Of a DNA stretch of 64,000 bases, positions 9,101-16,925 are shown one piece after another. Below the pieces are notes generated by a model. It saw nothing but the letters and a program-made list of their open reading frames with translations. It made no database searches and had not been told where the DNA came from. The stretch covers positions 1 to 64,000 of the forward strand of contig JBFWUN010000009.1 of assembly GCA_050247235.1 (NCBI GenBank). The letters are read 5' to 3'. Both the position numbers and the translations under genes were made by a program. Position 1 is the stretch's first letter. Each line of letters starts with the position of its first letter. The stretch is from CAIKBL01 sp050247235 (GTDB lineage Bacteria > Pseudomonadota > Gammaproteobacteria > Ga0077536).

Positions 9101-10395
9101 TCGGCACCTCCGCCGTCGATCGTCGTGTCGAGCAGGTCGAGCGACGAATTGTCTTCCACGGTTCTGAGCGCCGTGTCTTCGGGCATGAAGGGAGGAATCT
9201 CGGGGAGTGCCTCGGCCGGGCCGCCGTCGTTGCCGACGAAGCCGGCCTGGCCGGGCCCGAGTTCCACGGTGTTTTCATCGGTGGTCATCGCACAGTTGCC
9301 CACGTAACAGGCCACGATCAGGCCCTCGCCCGGGGCTTCCGAGGTCGGCGCCGGCGGGGGTTCCGGCAACGGCGCGCCGGCTTCCGGCGGGACGTCGAAC
9401 GGCAGCGGCAGATCGGGCGCCGGCACCGGCAGCACTCCGGGCCCTCCGAACATCAGGATGCCCTGCCCGGGGCCGATGGCCGGGCCGTTGTCAGCCGCGA
9501 TCTCGCCCGCGATGACGCGCGTGTAGAGCTGCAGGTTCTCGAGCACGAGGTCGTACTCGGTACCGCGGATGCCGATCGTCGCGACCGCCGTGCGCATCTG
9601 GTAGCCGCGCGGGTTGTGCTTGCCGATCGCGCCGCTGACTGCACGCAGACCACCGCGCAACAGCGCGAATATGCCACGCGCGGCGGACGGCTTGGATTCT
9701 TCGTATGCCAGCTGTTCGACCCGGAACTCGGTATTGGGCAGCAGGGTGACGCGGCTCTTGTCCTTGAAGGTCAGCACGGCGAATGCCCCCGCGTCGGTCA
9801 CCACGGTATCTCCGCTGTACACCGGCGCGCCGAGCGCGACGTCGCGGGCGCGATCGCCGCTGCCGCTCTTTGCGGTGACCCGGCCTTTGACGAACCCGGC
9901 CCGCCCGGCCGGCGCAGCACGACTGCTCGCTTCACCCGCGCAGTCGGCGCCGCAGAGCCGCGCATCGAACTCGGTGCCGCGGATGCCGATCGTCGCGACC
10001 GAGGTCCGCAGCTTGACCGCATTCGGATTGTTCTTGCTCAGGAAGCCCGTGACGGCACGCAGACCGCCCTGGAACAGCCGGTACACCGCGCTGCCGGAGT
10101 TCTCCGTGACGTTGAACTCCTCCACCTGGAACTTGGTCTGCGGGCGCAACGTCACGCGCGTGCCGTCACCGAGCTTCAGCAATGCGACGCTGCGCGGCCC
10201 GGTGGAGATCACGTCGCCCTCGTACACCGGCGAGGTGGCCCCGAGGATGCGGCCGCCGGCCGCGCCGGCCTGCGCCGTTGCGATGCCACGGACGATGACG
10301 ACCTCGCCGGCCTGGTCTGCGGCGTGCGCCGGCGCGACCAGGCAAGCCAGGACGAGCAGCGCGCTCAGTAGCGCACGGTAAGATTCACGTGCCAT
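9085..10395 (-). CDS. exported protein with two FecR domains
   Basis: A 436-residue protein with a clear signal peptide (residues 1-25, LLSALLVLACLVAPAHA). It carries two similar FecR-type domains: residues about 27-145, ending VATIGIRGTEFD, and about 165-290, ending VATIGIRGTEYD. Each contains the VxxGDxVxTxxxxxAxLxFxDxSxVxLxPxTxFxVE pattern. A proline-rich stretch (about 315-350) and an acidic tail follow. FecR domains of this exported kind, without a sigma factor, are often encoded beside TPS exoproteins; their job is not settled. The start (ATG 10395, GAGG upstream) overlaps the tpsB end by 31 bp and the stop overlaps tpsA by 16 bp, so the three genes form one transcription and translation unit. 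Confidence 0.87.
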   Translation of the reverse strand: MARESYRALLSALLVLACLVAPAHAADQAGEVVIVRGIATAQAGAAGGRILGATSPVYEGDVISTGPRSVALLKLGDGTRVTLRPQTKFQVEEFNVTENSGSAVYRLFQGGLRAVTGFLSKNNPNAVKLRTSVATIGIRGTEFDARLCGADCAGEASSRAAPAGRAGFVKGRVTAKSGSGDRARDVALGAPVYSGDTVVTDAGAFAVLTFKDKSRVTLLPNTEFRVEQLAYEESKPSAARGIFALLRGGLRAVSGAIGKHNPRGYQMRTAVATIGIRGTEYDLVLENLQLYTRVIAGEIAADNGPAIGPGQGILMFGGPGVLPVPAPDLPLPFDVPPEAGAPLPEPPPAPTSEAPGEGLIVACYVGNCAMTTDENTVELGPGQAGFVGNDGGPAEALPEIPPFMPEDTALRTVEDNSSLDLLDTTIDGGGAECFVQ

Positions 10396-11936
10396 TTGGA
10401 ATTGCCTCGATCCGCGGCTTCACCATCCGCATTTGCGAGCGGCTGCCCATAGTCCACCGACAGCGCGACGTTCTGCTGCCATTGCCAGCGCGCACCCACC
10501 CCGATGCTCGACAGCGTGTCCGACGGACGCTGCCGCGCGAGCGGGTCGTTCAAGTGCTTGTGCCCCCCGTCAAGGAAGCCCAGGAAGCGCACACCGCCGA
10601 GCCGGGCCACCGGCGGCGACCAGAGTTCGAGGTTCGCGACGAGCCCGTTGTCACCCGCGACGGTGCGTTCCTCGAAGCCGCGAATCGACCGTTCGCCACC
10701 GAACCCGATCTGCTCGCCGGGGATCAGGGGTTCACGGCTGTACTGGCCCGTAAGCCGCAGCAGCCCGATGAACTCGCGCGGCAGGCGATGTGTGACGAGG
10801 GCACCAAAGCGCAGTGCCTTCCAGCTGGATTCCGCGACCGCCCGCACGTCCGCGTACGCGGCGTCGTCGTTGTGCCCGCCGAAACTCATGTTCTGCACGT
10901 AGTCGACATAGAAATCGAGGCTGGTCGCCTGCCAGTTGTAGCCGCCGTCGTAACGGACATTCACCGGTCGCGAGCGCACGATGGTGCTGATGCCGGGGAT
11001 CGGGATGCCGGTCAGCGCGTTCGAGATGGCCGTGTCGAACCGGCGGTCCTGCAGGCCGACGGCAATGCTGTGCTTGTAACGACCCACCGGCATCAACGCG
11101 CGTTTGAAGTTCAACCCGACGAATTCGCCGGAGCCACTCACGTCGAAGAAATTCTGTACGTTGCCGACATCGACGTCCGAGCGCACGTAGAACCCCGACA
11201 GCCAGCCGGACAGCGCGTAGATCGGGACCTGGTAGAACGCCCCGAACTGGAAGACGTCGTCGAAATTGTCCGGCGATACCGTGATCGCCGTCGTCAGCAC
11301 GTCGTCGTGCCCGGTCAGGTCGCCGTACAACCCGCCGAACTGGAGCCGCGAGCGGCCCGTGTCCTTGGAACCGATGTTGTTGAGGTTTCCGAACAGGTTC
11401 CACTTGCGTTGGTCGTGCACCCTGACCACCGCGTCGAGCGTGTCCGGCGCGCTCTCGCTTTCGCGGAACGAGACCTTGAGCTTCTTGTGCGGATGCTGGT
11501 TGGCGACCGCGAGCGAGCGCGAAACTTCACGCACGTTCGGCGCGCCGCCGCCCACGACCTTGGGCAGGCTGCGCCGGATGTTCGATTCGGTGAAATGCTG
11601 CTGGCCCTCGATGCGCACATCGCCGACGGCGAAAGTCGAGACGTTGAGCACCACGATCCCGCTGTCGAGCGCCTGTGGCGGCAGCGACACGCGATGAAAA
11701 TTGTGACCGGCCGCCGCGAATGCGGCCTCGAGTGCATCGGTCGCGGCGAGCAGGCCGTCGATGCCCGCGTACTCACCCAGGAACGGTGCGAGCGCGGCTT
11801 CCGTCGCCGGTGCGTCGAGCGGGTTGTCACCGGCGACTTCGAACCGCTCGACCGTGAACGTCAGCGCCGGCGGGGTCTGGGCGAGCGCGCCAGCGCACGT
11901 CCATAAAAATATGAGCAATAACCCGAAGCGCCCCAC
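10365..11936 (-). CDS. TpsB outer-membrane transporter (ShlB/FhaC/HecB family)
   Basis: A 523-residue Omp85-superfamily pore that exports its TpsA partner through the outer membrane. Visible parts are a signal peptide (VGRFGLLLIFLWTCAGALAQ), a POTRA region (about 25-180) with TFTVERFEVAGDN and VGDVRIEGQQHFTESNIRRSLP, and a C-terminal 16-strand-type barrel. The barrel contains the conserved GGERSIRGFEERTVAGDNG segment (lid-lock motif region) and ends in an aromatic residue (LTVRY). The start is the GTG at 11936: AAGGGGGG lies five bases upstream, and translation from it gives an ideal signal peptide, whereas the open frame before it is Arg-rich. It is the first gene of the tpsB-fecR-tpsA operon. 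Confidence 0.9.
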   Translation of the reverse strand: MGRFGLLLIFLWTCAGALAQTPPALTFTVERFEVAGDNPLDAPATEAALAPFLGEYAGIDGLLAATDALEAAFAAAGHNFHRVSLPPQALDSGIVVLNVSTFAVGDVRIEGQQHFTESNIRRSLPKVVGGGAPNVREVSRSLAVANQHPHKKLKVSFRESESAPDTLDAVVRVHDQRKWNLFGNLNNIGSKDTGRSRLQFGGLYGDLTGHDDVLTTAITVSPDNFDDVFQFGAFYQVPIYALSGWLSGFYVRSDVDVGNVQNFFDVSGSGEFVGLNFKRALMPVGRYKHSIAVGLQDRRFDTAISNALTGIPIPGISTIVRSRPVNVRYDGGYNWQATSLDFYVDYVQNMSFGGHNDDAAYADVRAVAESSWKALRFGALVTHRLPREFIGLLRLTGQYSREPLIPGEQIGFGGERSIRGFEERTVAGDNGLVANLELWSPPVARLGGVRFLGFLDGGHKHLNDPLARQRPSDTLSSIGVGARWQWQQNVALSVDYGQPLANADGEAADRGNSKWHVNLTVRY

Positions 11937-11990
11937 GACTGCCCCCCTTGGGCGGACCGGTGGTCTGCCCCCTTGAGTTCTTTGGGGGCA
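11936..11990 (-). promoter_or_regulatory. tpsB leader with competing hairpins around the Shine-Dalgarno
   Basis: In the minus-strand transcript UGCCCCC (11990-11984) can pair perfectly with GGGGGCA at 11972-11966 (7 bp, 11-base loop). The sequence CAAGGGGGCAG is repeated almost exactly at 11950-11939, where it contains the AAGGGGGG Shine-Dalgarno of tpsB. The same C-rich strand can therefore pair either with the upstream decoy or with the ribosome-binding site. The pairing is seen directly; a regulatory role is inference. Confidence 0.4.
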
Positions 11991-12049
11991 TGTTAAGTTA
12001 ATGTCGCGTACGAGAAAAGCGCCCAAACTCCCTGAGCTTCGCGAATTTC

Positions 12050-12055
12050 TGTCAA
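12050..12055 (-). promoter_or_regulatory. possible -35 (TTGACA) for the secretion operon
   Basis: A perfect TTGACA on the minus strand lies 114 bases before the tpsB GTG. No good -10 follows at 16-18 bases (GGGAGT or nearby), so this may be an activator-dependent promoter or chance. Confidence 0.2.
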
Positions 12056-12104
12056 ATCGCGGCAGTGGTCGTTGCGTTGCCGCCACGTCCGGCACCCACC
12101 GGCC

Positions 12105-13010
12105 TCACGTTGGTGCGTAGATCGGGGTCACCCAGGGGCCATGGACATGCGCTTCCCAGTAGCGGGCTCGCAGCAGCCGCGTGACCGGCCCCGGGCTTCC
12201 GTCCCCCACCGGTTCACCATCGACGCTCGCCACCGGCATCACCCCGCCGGCGGTGCTGGTCAGAAACACCTCTTCGGCACTCCGCAGCGTGTCCGCATCG
12301 AAACGCGTCACCCGGGTGGGGATGCGTTCGCGGGCCGCGAGTTCCAGTACCGTCTGGCGTGTGATGCCGAGCAGCACCCCGTCGCCCGGGGTCAGCAAGG
12401 TCCCCCGGGTATGGACGAACAGGTTGAAACCCGGTCCCTCGGTGACATGCCCGGCGGCATCGAGCAGCACCGCCGTATGCGCCTCCCGTTCGTGGGCTTC
12501 CAACTGCGCACGCACGAAGTCACCCCACTGGAAATTCTTGACCGTCGGATCCGTCGCCCGCGGCGCGACCCGCTCGACGCGGGCTGCCACCGCCAGGGGG
12601 ACACCGGTCTCCTGCTGCGCCGGCGACGCGATCCACACGTACGGAATCGCGAACGCGTAGAAGCGGTTGCGCACCCGGCGCGGATCGCGCACGCCAGGCT
12701 CCGGGACGCCGCGCGTGCAAATCATTTCGACATAGGCGTCCTGCAGGCCGGTACGGCGCACACACTCCGCGAGCAGTCCGGGCATCTCCGCAAACGCGAC
12801 CGGCGGGGTCAGTTCAAGGCACAGGCAGCCGCGCTCGAAGCGGGCGAGATGGTCGGCGAGCCGGAAGAACCGGCCCTGCCACGCGGCGACCACATCGTAG
12901 GTGCAATCCGATCGCGTAAAACCCATGTCGGTGATCGGGATACATGCATCGCCGATCGGCACGTAGCGCCCGTCGATCCATGCACACCCCTGTTCGAACC
13001 CCTGCGCCAT
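12105..13010 (-). CDS. class IV PLP aminotransferase (D-amino acid/BCAT-like)
   Basis: A 301-residue fold-type IV enzyme with an N-terminal domain (CAWIDGRYVPIGDACIPITDMG), the PLP lysine in TVKNFQWGDF (Lys about 158) and the late TEGPGFNLFV and FLTSTAGGVMPV loops that bind the cofactor phosphate. The family includes branched-chain and D-amino acid aminotransferases, 4-amino-4-deoxychorismate lyase and R-selective amine transaminases; sequence reading alone does not separate them. It starts at ATG 13010, facing away from the acyl-CoA dehydrogenase gene across 136 bp, and is 168 bp upstream of tpsB on the same strand. The stop at 12105 lies close to the operon leader. Confidence 0.82.
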   Translation of the reverse strand: MAQGFEQGCAWIDGRYVPIGDACIPITDMGFTRSDCTYDVVAAWQGRFFRLADHLARFERGCLCLELTPPVAFAEMPGLLAECVRRTGLQDAYVEMICTRGVPEPGVRDPRRVRNRFYAFAIPYVWIASPAQQETGVPLAVAARVERVAPRATDPTVKNFQWGDFVRAQLEAHEREAHTAVLLDAAGHVTEGPGFNLFVHTRGTLLTPGDGVLLGITRQTVLELAARERIPTRVTRFDADTLRSAEEVFLTSTAGGVMPVASVDGEPVGDGSPGPVTRLLRARYWEAHVHGPWVTPIYAPT

Positions 13011-13080
13011 GCCGTTCCCCCGTGCCCGCGACGATCCGCATTCTGCGCCGCTTCACCCGCCTGGCAAACACGCACGTGGC

Positions 13081-13109
13081 TTGACACTCCCCCGCCCCCC
13101 GCCTAGGTT
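13081..13109 (+). promoter_or_regulatory. sigma-70-type promoter for the acyl-CoA dehydrogenase gene
   Basis: TTGACA (13081-13086), a 17-base C-rich spacer and TAGGTT (13104-13109), 37 bases before the ATG at 13147. It is one of the best -35/-10 pairs in the window. Confidence 0.5.
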
Positions 13110-13146
13110 CCGGAGCTTCATCGCCAGACATCGAGAGGCTTCTTCC

Positions 13147-14313
13147 ATGGACTTCCTGTTCACCGACGAACAGCGCGCCATTCGCGACGCCATCCAGAAA
13201 CTGTGTGCGAACTTCGCCGCCGATTACTGGCTGGACTGCGACAACGAAGGCCGGTTCCCGCAGGAGTTCGTAAACGCCATCGTGGAATCCGGCTGGCTCG
13301 GCATCGCGATGCCGGAGCAGTACGGCGGCGCAGGGCTCGGCATCACGGAGGCGACGATTCTCGTGCAGGCGATCGCGGAGTCGGGTGCCGGACTTTCGGG
13401 CTGCTCGGCGGTGCACCTGAACATCTTCGGGCTGAACCCGGTGGTGGTGTTCGGCACGGAGGAACAGAAACAGCGCATGCTGCCTCCGCTCATCCGGGGC
13501 GAGGAGTCGGCCTGCTTCGGCGTCACCGAGCCGAACGCCGGGCTCGACACCACGCAGCTGGACTGCCGGGCCGAGCGCACGGCGACAGGCTACGTCATCC
13601 ACGGACAGAAGCACTGGACCTCCGGGGCTCAGCGCGCGAAGAAGGTGCTGCTGCTCGCACGCACCACTCCGAAAGACCAGGTCAAGCGCAAGACCGACGG
13701 ACTCAGCCTGTTCTATACCACGCTCGACAAGCGCTACGCCGAGGTCCGCGAGATCCCGAAGATGGGTCGCAAGGCGATCGACTCCAACGCGGTGTTCTAC
13801 GACGCCATGCCCGTGCCGAAGGAGGACCTTATCGGCGAGGAAGGAAAGGGATTCCATTACATCCTGCACGGACTGAACCCGGAGCGGATCCTGATTGCCG
13901 GTGAAGCGGTCGGCCTCGGGCGCGCGGCGCTCAACCGGGCGGTGCAGTACGCCAAGGAGCGCAACGTGTTCGGGCGGCCCATCGGACAGAACCAGGGCAT
14001 CGCGCACCCGCTTGCGCGGAACTGGATGGAACTCGAAGCCGCGGAACTCCTGGCCTACAAGGCCGCGTTCCTCTACGACGCGAAGATGGAGTGCGGGGCG
14101 CAGGCGAACGCGGCCAAGTACCTGTGCGCGGAGGCGGGTTTCCGGGCGTGCGAACAGGCGGTGCTCACGCACGGTGGTATGGGCTACGCGAAGGAGTACC
14201 ACGTCGAACGTTATCTCCGCGAGATCATGATCCCGCGCATCGCGCCGGTGAGCCGCGAGATGATCCTCAATTTCATCGCCGAGAAGGTGCTCGGGCTGCC
14301 ACGCTCCTTCTGA
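13147..14313 (+). CDS. acyl-CoA dehydrogenase family flavoprotein
   Basis: 388 residues with all three ACAD segments: the helical N-domain (MDFLFTDEQRAIRDAIQKL), the FAD-binding beta domain (CFGVTEPNAGLDTTQL, GQKHWTSGAQRAKK) and the C-terminal helical domain (ERNVFGRPIGQNQGIAHPLA). It oxidises an acyl-CoA to the 2-enoyl-CoA, passing electrons to ETF. The usual YEGT catalytic glutamate near the C-terminus is absent: that position reads APVSREM. A base in another helix, as in isovaleryl-CoA dehydrogenase, is possible. The start at MDFLF is where homology begins, after a weak AGG. The following SDR gene is 22 bp away on the same strand, likely one operon. Substrate unknown. Confidence 0.85.
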   Translation: MDFLFTDEQRAIRDAIQKLCANFAADYWLDCDNEGRFPQEFVNAIVESGWLGIAMPEQYGGAGLGITEATILVQAIAESGAGLSGCSAVHLNIFGLNPVVVFGTEEQKQRMLPPLIRGEESACFGVTEPNAGLDTTQLDCRAERTATGYVIHGQKHWTSGAQRAKKVLLLARTTPKDQVKRKTDGLSLFYTTLDKRYAEVREIPKMGRKAIDSNAVFYDAMPVPKEDLIGEEGKGFHYILHGLNPERILIAGEAVGLGRAALNRAVQYAKERNVFGRPIGQNQGIAHPLARNWMELEAAELLAYKAAFLYDAKMECGAQANAAKYLCAEAGFRACEQAVLTHGGMGYAKEYHVERYLREIMIPRIAPVSREMILNFIAEKVLGLPRSF

Positions 14314-14335
14314 GCACGCCAACAAAGGAGTCACG

Positions 14336-15312
14336 ATGTTCGACCATGGCCATGTGCTGGTGACCGGCGCGCTCGGCGGGCTGGGCACGGCGATCGTCGC
14401 GCGCCTGCTGGCCGACGGCGCGCAAGTGATCGCGACCGACCGCCGCACCGACGACGCGAACGCGTGGCGCGATCAGTTCGGGACCGACGCACGCGCGCGC
14501 CTGTCCGTGCGCGCACTCGATGTGACCCTCGAAGACGATGTCCAGGCGTGCAGCGACGCGCTGAACGCCGCGGGCGTCCATGTCGCCTATCTCGTCAACA
14601 ACGCCGGGGTCGCGGGGGGCGCGCCGGTGGCCGAGCTGAAACTGAAGACCTTCGATATCGTGCTGCGCGTCAACCTGCACGGAACCTTCCTCTGCACCCG
14701 GGCGTTCGCCGGCGGGATGCAGGGGCGCCGCTTCGGGCGCATCGTGAACTTCGCGTCACTCTACGCGTACCACCCGGGCCCGGGGCAGTCACCGTATGCC
14801 GCGGCGAAGGCCGGCATCGTCGGCTACACGCACTCCACCGCGAAGGACCTCGCGCCGCACGGGGTGACAGTCAACGTGCTCGCGCCCGGGCTCATCTGGC
14901 ACGAGCGCCTGCGCGGGGTGCTGCCGGACGCGGAGTATGCCGCGATGGAAGCCCAGACACCGATGCGGCGCGCAGGCCGCCCGGAGGAGATTGCCGGCAC
15001 CGTGGCGTTCCTGCTCTCCGATGANNNNNNNNNNNNNNNNNNNNNNNNNNNNNNNNNNNNNNNNNNNNNNNNNNNNNNNNNNNNNNNNNNNNNNNNNNNN
15101 NNNNNNNNNNNNNNNNNNNNNNNNGGCACGAGCGCCTGCGCGGGGTGCTGCCGGACGCGGAGTATGCCGCGATGGAAGCCCAGACACCGATGCGGCGCGC
15201 AGGCCGCCCGGAGGAGATTGCCGGCACCGTGGCGTTCCTGCTCTCCGATGATGCGTCCTACATCACCGGCCAGACGTTGCACGTGAACGGTGGCGCCTAC
15301 CTGACCGGCTGA
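14336..15312 (+). CDS. short-chain dehydrogenase/reductase, split by an assembly artefact
   Basis: A Rossmann-fold NAD(P)-dependent oxidoreductase with TGALGGLG (residues 10-17), NNAG (88-91), Ser 141 and the catalytic Tyr154-x3-Lys158 (SPYAAAK). As written, the gene is broken: 100 N at 15025-15124 are flanked by a perfect 127-bp duplicate (14898-15024 and 15125-15251). Removing one copy and the Ns restores a single 249-residue SDR ending ITGQTLHVNGGAYLTG, the usual length and C-terminus of the family. The gene is therefore intact in nature, and annotations of a frameshift here are wrong. AAAGGAG precedes the ATG. It lies 22 bp after the acyl-CoA dehydrogenase and probably acts in the same pathway. 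Confidence 0.88.
14898..15024. repeat. left copy of a 127-bp exact duplication at a scaffold join
   Basis: Identical base for base to 15125-15251 and directly abutting the N run. 127 is a common maximum k-mer size in short-read assemblers, so this is best read as an unmerged contig overlap. Confidence 0.9.
15025..15124. other. assembly gap (100 N), artefactual
   Basis: Exactly 100 N between the two copies of the 127-bp overlap. The true gap is probably zero, with negative length after the overlap is merged. Confidence 0.95.
15125..15251. repeat. right copy of the 127-bp exact duplication
   Basis: Same sequence as 14898-15024. The SDR reading frame continues correctly from the end of either copy into 15252-15312. 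Confidence 0.9.
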
Positions 15313-15322
15313 ACGCGGCGCG

Positions 15323-15733
15323 TCACCCGCGCGCGCCGTCCGCAGGCTGCTCCACGTAGCGCGGCTGCCGCGCCTTGCAGTAGGTGAGCTTGCGGCGCAG
15401 CCGAGCGCCGTCGAAATGCAGCAGGTCGAGTCCGGCCAGCGCCACGGGCTTGCCGTCCATCGTCAGGAGCAGGTGCCAACTCGCCATCACCTTGCCGGCA
15501 GCGGCGTCGATGAACGTGTCGTCCTCGTCGAACCGCATGGTGCCGAACTTGCGCGAAAAGAGTCCTTCGAACGCCTGTCGGATCGCGTCCTTGCCCTCGC
15601 GGCGAGGTCCGTGCAGTTCCTCGTAGACGGCGTCGTCGTGAAAGAACGCCATGCACGCGTCGAGGTCGTGACGGTTGAACGTGGCGGTGAAGGCGTCGGT
15701 GAGACGCTTCAGCTCGGCGTAGCGGTCGGACAT
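15323..15733 (-). CDS. SnoaL/NTF2-like protein
   Basis: A 136-residue protein with the NTF2-like cone fold pattern: helix LKRLTDAFTATFNRHDLDACMAFFHDDAVYEEL, GKDAIRQAFEGLF, then four long strands including GKVMASWHLLLTM and VALAGLDLLHFDGARLRRKLTYCK. Family members are small cavity proteins, some of them isomerases or cyclases and many uncharacterised. The start at MSDRYAELK (15733) is where the family pattern begins; the frame extends upstream only into proline/arginine-rich sequence. A TATACT -10-like element lies 30-36 bases upstream on this strand (15764-15769). It is convergent with the SDR gene (10 bp between stops). Confidence 0.7.
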   Translation of the reverse strand: MSDRYAELKRLTDAFTATFNRHDLDACMAFFHDDAVYEELHGPRREGKDAIRQAFEGLFSRKFGTMRFDEDDTFIDAAAGKVMASWHLLLTMDGKPVALAGLDLLHFDGARLRRKLTYCKARQPRYVEQPADGARG

Positions 15734-15794
15734 CGCGGCGGCTCCCGGCTCGTCAGGATCCCCAGTATAGCTATCGGCGCGAAGCCGGGTGGTC

Positions 15795-15821
15795 GGGTCC
15801 CGCGCGTTGCGCGCAGGACCC
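15795..15821 (-). terminator. hairpin downstream of the outer-membrane protein gene
   Basis: GGGTCC (15795-15800) pairs with GGACCC (15816-15821), with a further five G/C pairs inside after one mismatch. It lies 19 bases past the stop of the minus-strand gene 15840-16784. There is no T run, so it may be a weak or Rho-assisted terminator. Confidence 0.4.
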
Positions 15822-15839
15822 GCCCCCGTTACGCGTTGC

Positions 15840-16784
15840 TCAGAACCCGATACCGAGGCTGATCCCGGCCGTCCAGGTGTCGTTGCTCTGGTCCGTGTCC
15901 ACCGACAACCCGGCATTGCGCGCGGCGGTGACCGCCGCCGCCGAGTAATCCGGATCCGTCAGGTCCGCGGACAGGTGGTAACGCACGTCCGCGCCGAGCG
16001 TGATGCCAGGCAGGATCTCGTAATCCAACCCGCCCGCGAACTGCACGCCGATGTCGAGGTAATTCGTGGAATCCGATGGCGGCGAAATCACGTTCAGGTC
16101 GAGACCGGCCGGGATGATCCACGGCCGCAGCTTGCCGCCTGCGTTGAACTTGAGCTTGGGCGCGGCACTGACCGTCAGCATCATCAGGTTCTCTTCCCCT
16201 TCGATGCCCGTGCAGTTCACCGGGCCGGCGCCGAGCCCCAGTTCGTTCAGGAGCAGGCACTCCGCGACGGGCCCGATGAGATGCACTTCCTCGCTGCCGA
16301 GATCACGGAATTCGAGGCCGAGCTCAGCCAGTGCCCAGGTTCCCGGCAACAGCCCGAACACATTGTCCGACAGCAGGAAATCAAAGCCCGCGCCGAAATA
16401 CCAGCCATCGTCATTGGAATTCTTGACGGATGTGAGCCCAATCGGGGCGAGCGCACCGGGCACATCCATCATGTCGGTGAAGGCGCCGTTCGCGCGATCA
16501 TCCGTAAGCTGGGGATAGCCACCACGAAAGAACACACGATTGCCCTTGACAGCCGCGCCACCCCCCTGCTCCACCTTCGCGACGCGCGTTTCAATCGCGG
16601 CGACCTTGCTCTCCTGCTGCGGTTCGGCCTGTTTCATCAGGTCGAGTTCGGCGCGCAGCGCGGCGGTTTCCTTCTCCATTGCCGCGAGACGCTGCTGCAG
16701 CAGTTCGATTTCGGTCGCCGCGGATGCACCCCCCGCATAGGCCAGGACGGCCAGCGCGACGCCCTTCGAGATAGAAAGCTTCAT
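15840..16784 (-). CDS. outer-membrane beta-barrel protein with N-terminal coiled coil
   Basis: 314 residues. The signal peptide (1-22, LAVLAYAGGASA) is followed by a coiled coil (about 24-75, IELLQQRLAAMEKETAALRAELDLMKQ), then alternating amphipathic strands ending in a terminal Phe (GISLGIGF), the mark of BAM-inserted barrels. The coiled coil plus barrel layout recalls some porins in which the coiled coil contacts peptidoglycan. About 230 residues suit an 8- to 12-stranded barrel. No specific channel family was recognised. It starts at ATG 16784 and lies between a TetR gene and an NTF2-like gene, all on the minus strand. A palindrome resembling an FNR/Anr box lies about 100 bp upstream. Confidence 0.7.
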   Translation of the reverse strand: MKLSISKGVALAVLAYAGGASAATEIELLQQRLAAMEKETAALRAELDLMKQAEPQQESKVAAIETRVAKVEQGGGAAVKGNRVFFRGGYPQLTDDRANGAFTDMMDVPGALAPIGLTSVKNSNDDGWYFGAGFDFLLSDNVFGLLPGTWALAELGLEFRDLGSEEVHLIGPVAECLLLNELGLGAGPVNCTGIEGEENLMMLTVSAAPKLKFNAGGKLRPWIIPAGLDLNVISPPSDSTNYLDIGVQFAGGLDYEILPGITLGADVRYHLSADLTDPDYSAAAVTAARNAGLSVDTDQSNDTWTAGISLGIGF

Positions 16785-16883
16785 GATGAGATCCCTCGCA
16801 TAACAGATTGTTCCGGCACCCCCACTATCGGTACCGGCAGGTTTGTACCTGAGGCGATCTTCAGGGAACCGCAGTGCGGCACG

Positions 16884-16897
16884 TTGACCTGGATCAG
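16884..16897. promoter_or_regulatory. FNR/Anr-like palindrome
   Basis: TTGAC-CTGG-ATCAG matches the TTGAT-N4-ATCAA consensus at 8 of 10 positions. It lies 100-113 bases upstream of the outer-membrane protein start and just downstream of the tetR stop. A second imperfect palindrome, CCTGA-N8-TCAGG, is at 16850-16867. If real, it points to oxygen-responsive porin expression. Confidence 0.3.
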
Positions 16898-16925
16898 GGG
16901 CAGGGCCGTTCGGCGACCCGGTCGC

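Noticed and set aside
14898..15251. Tandem duplication within the SDR gene as a biological event
   Set aside because: Exact identity, length 127, and the abutting 100-N run point to an unmerged contig overlap; merging restores a normal gene.
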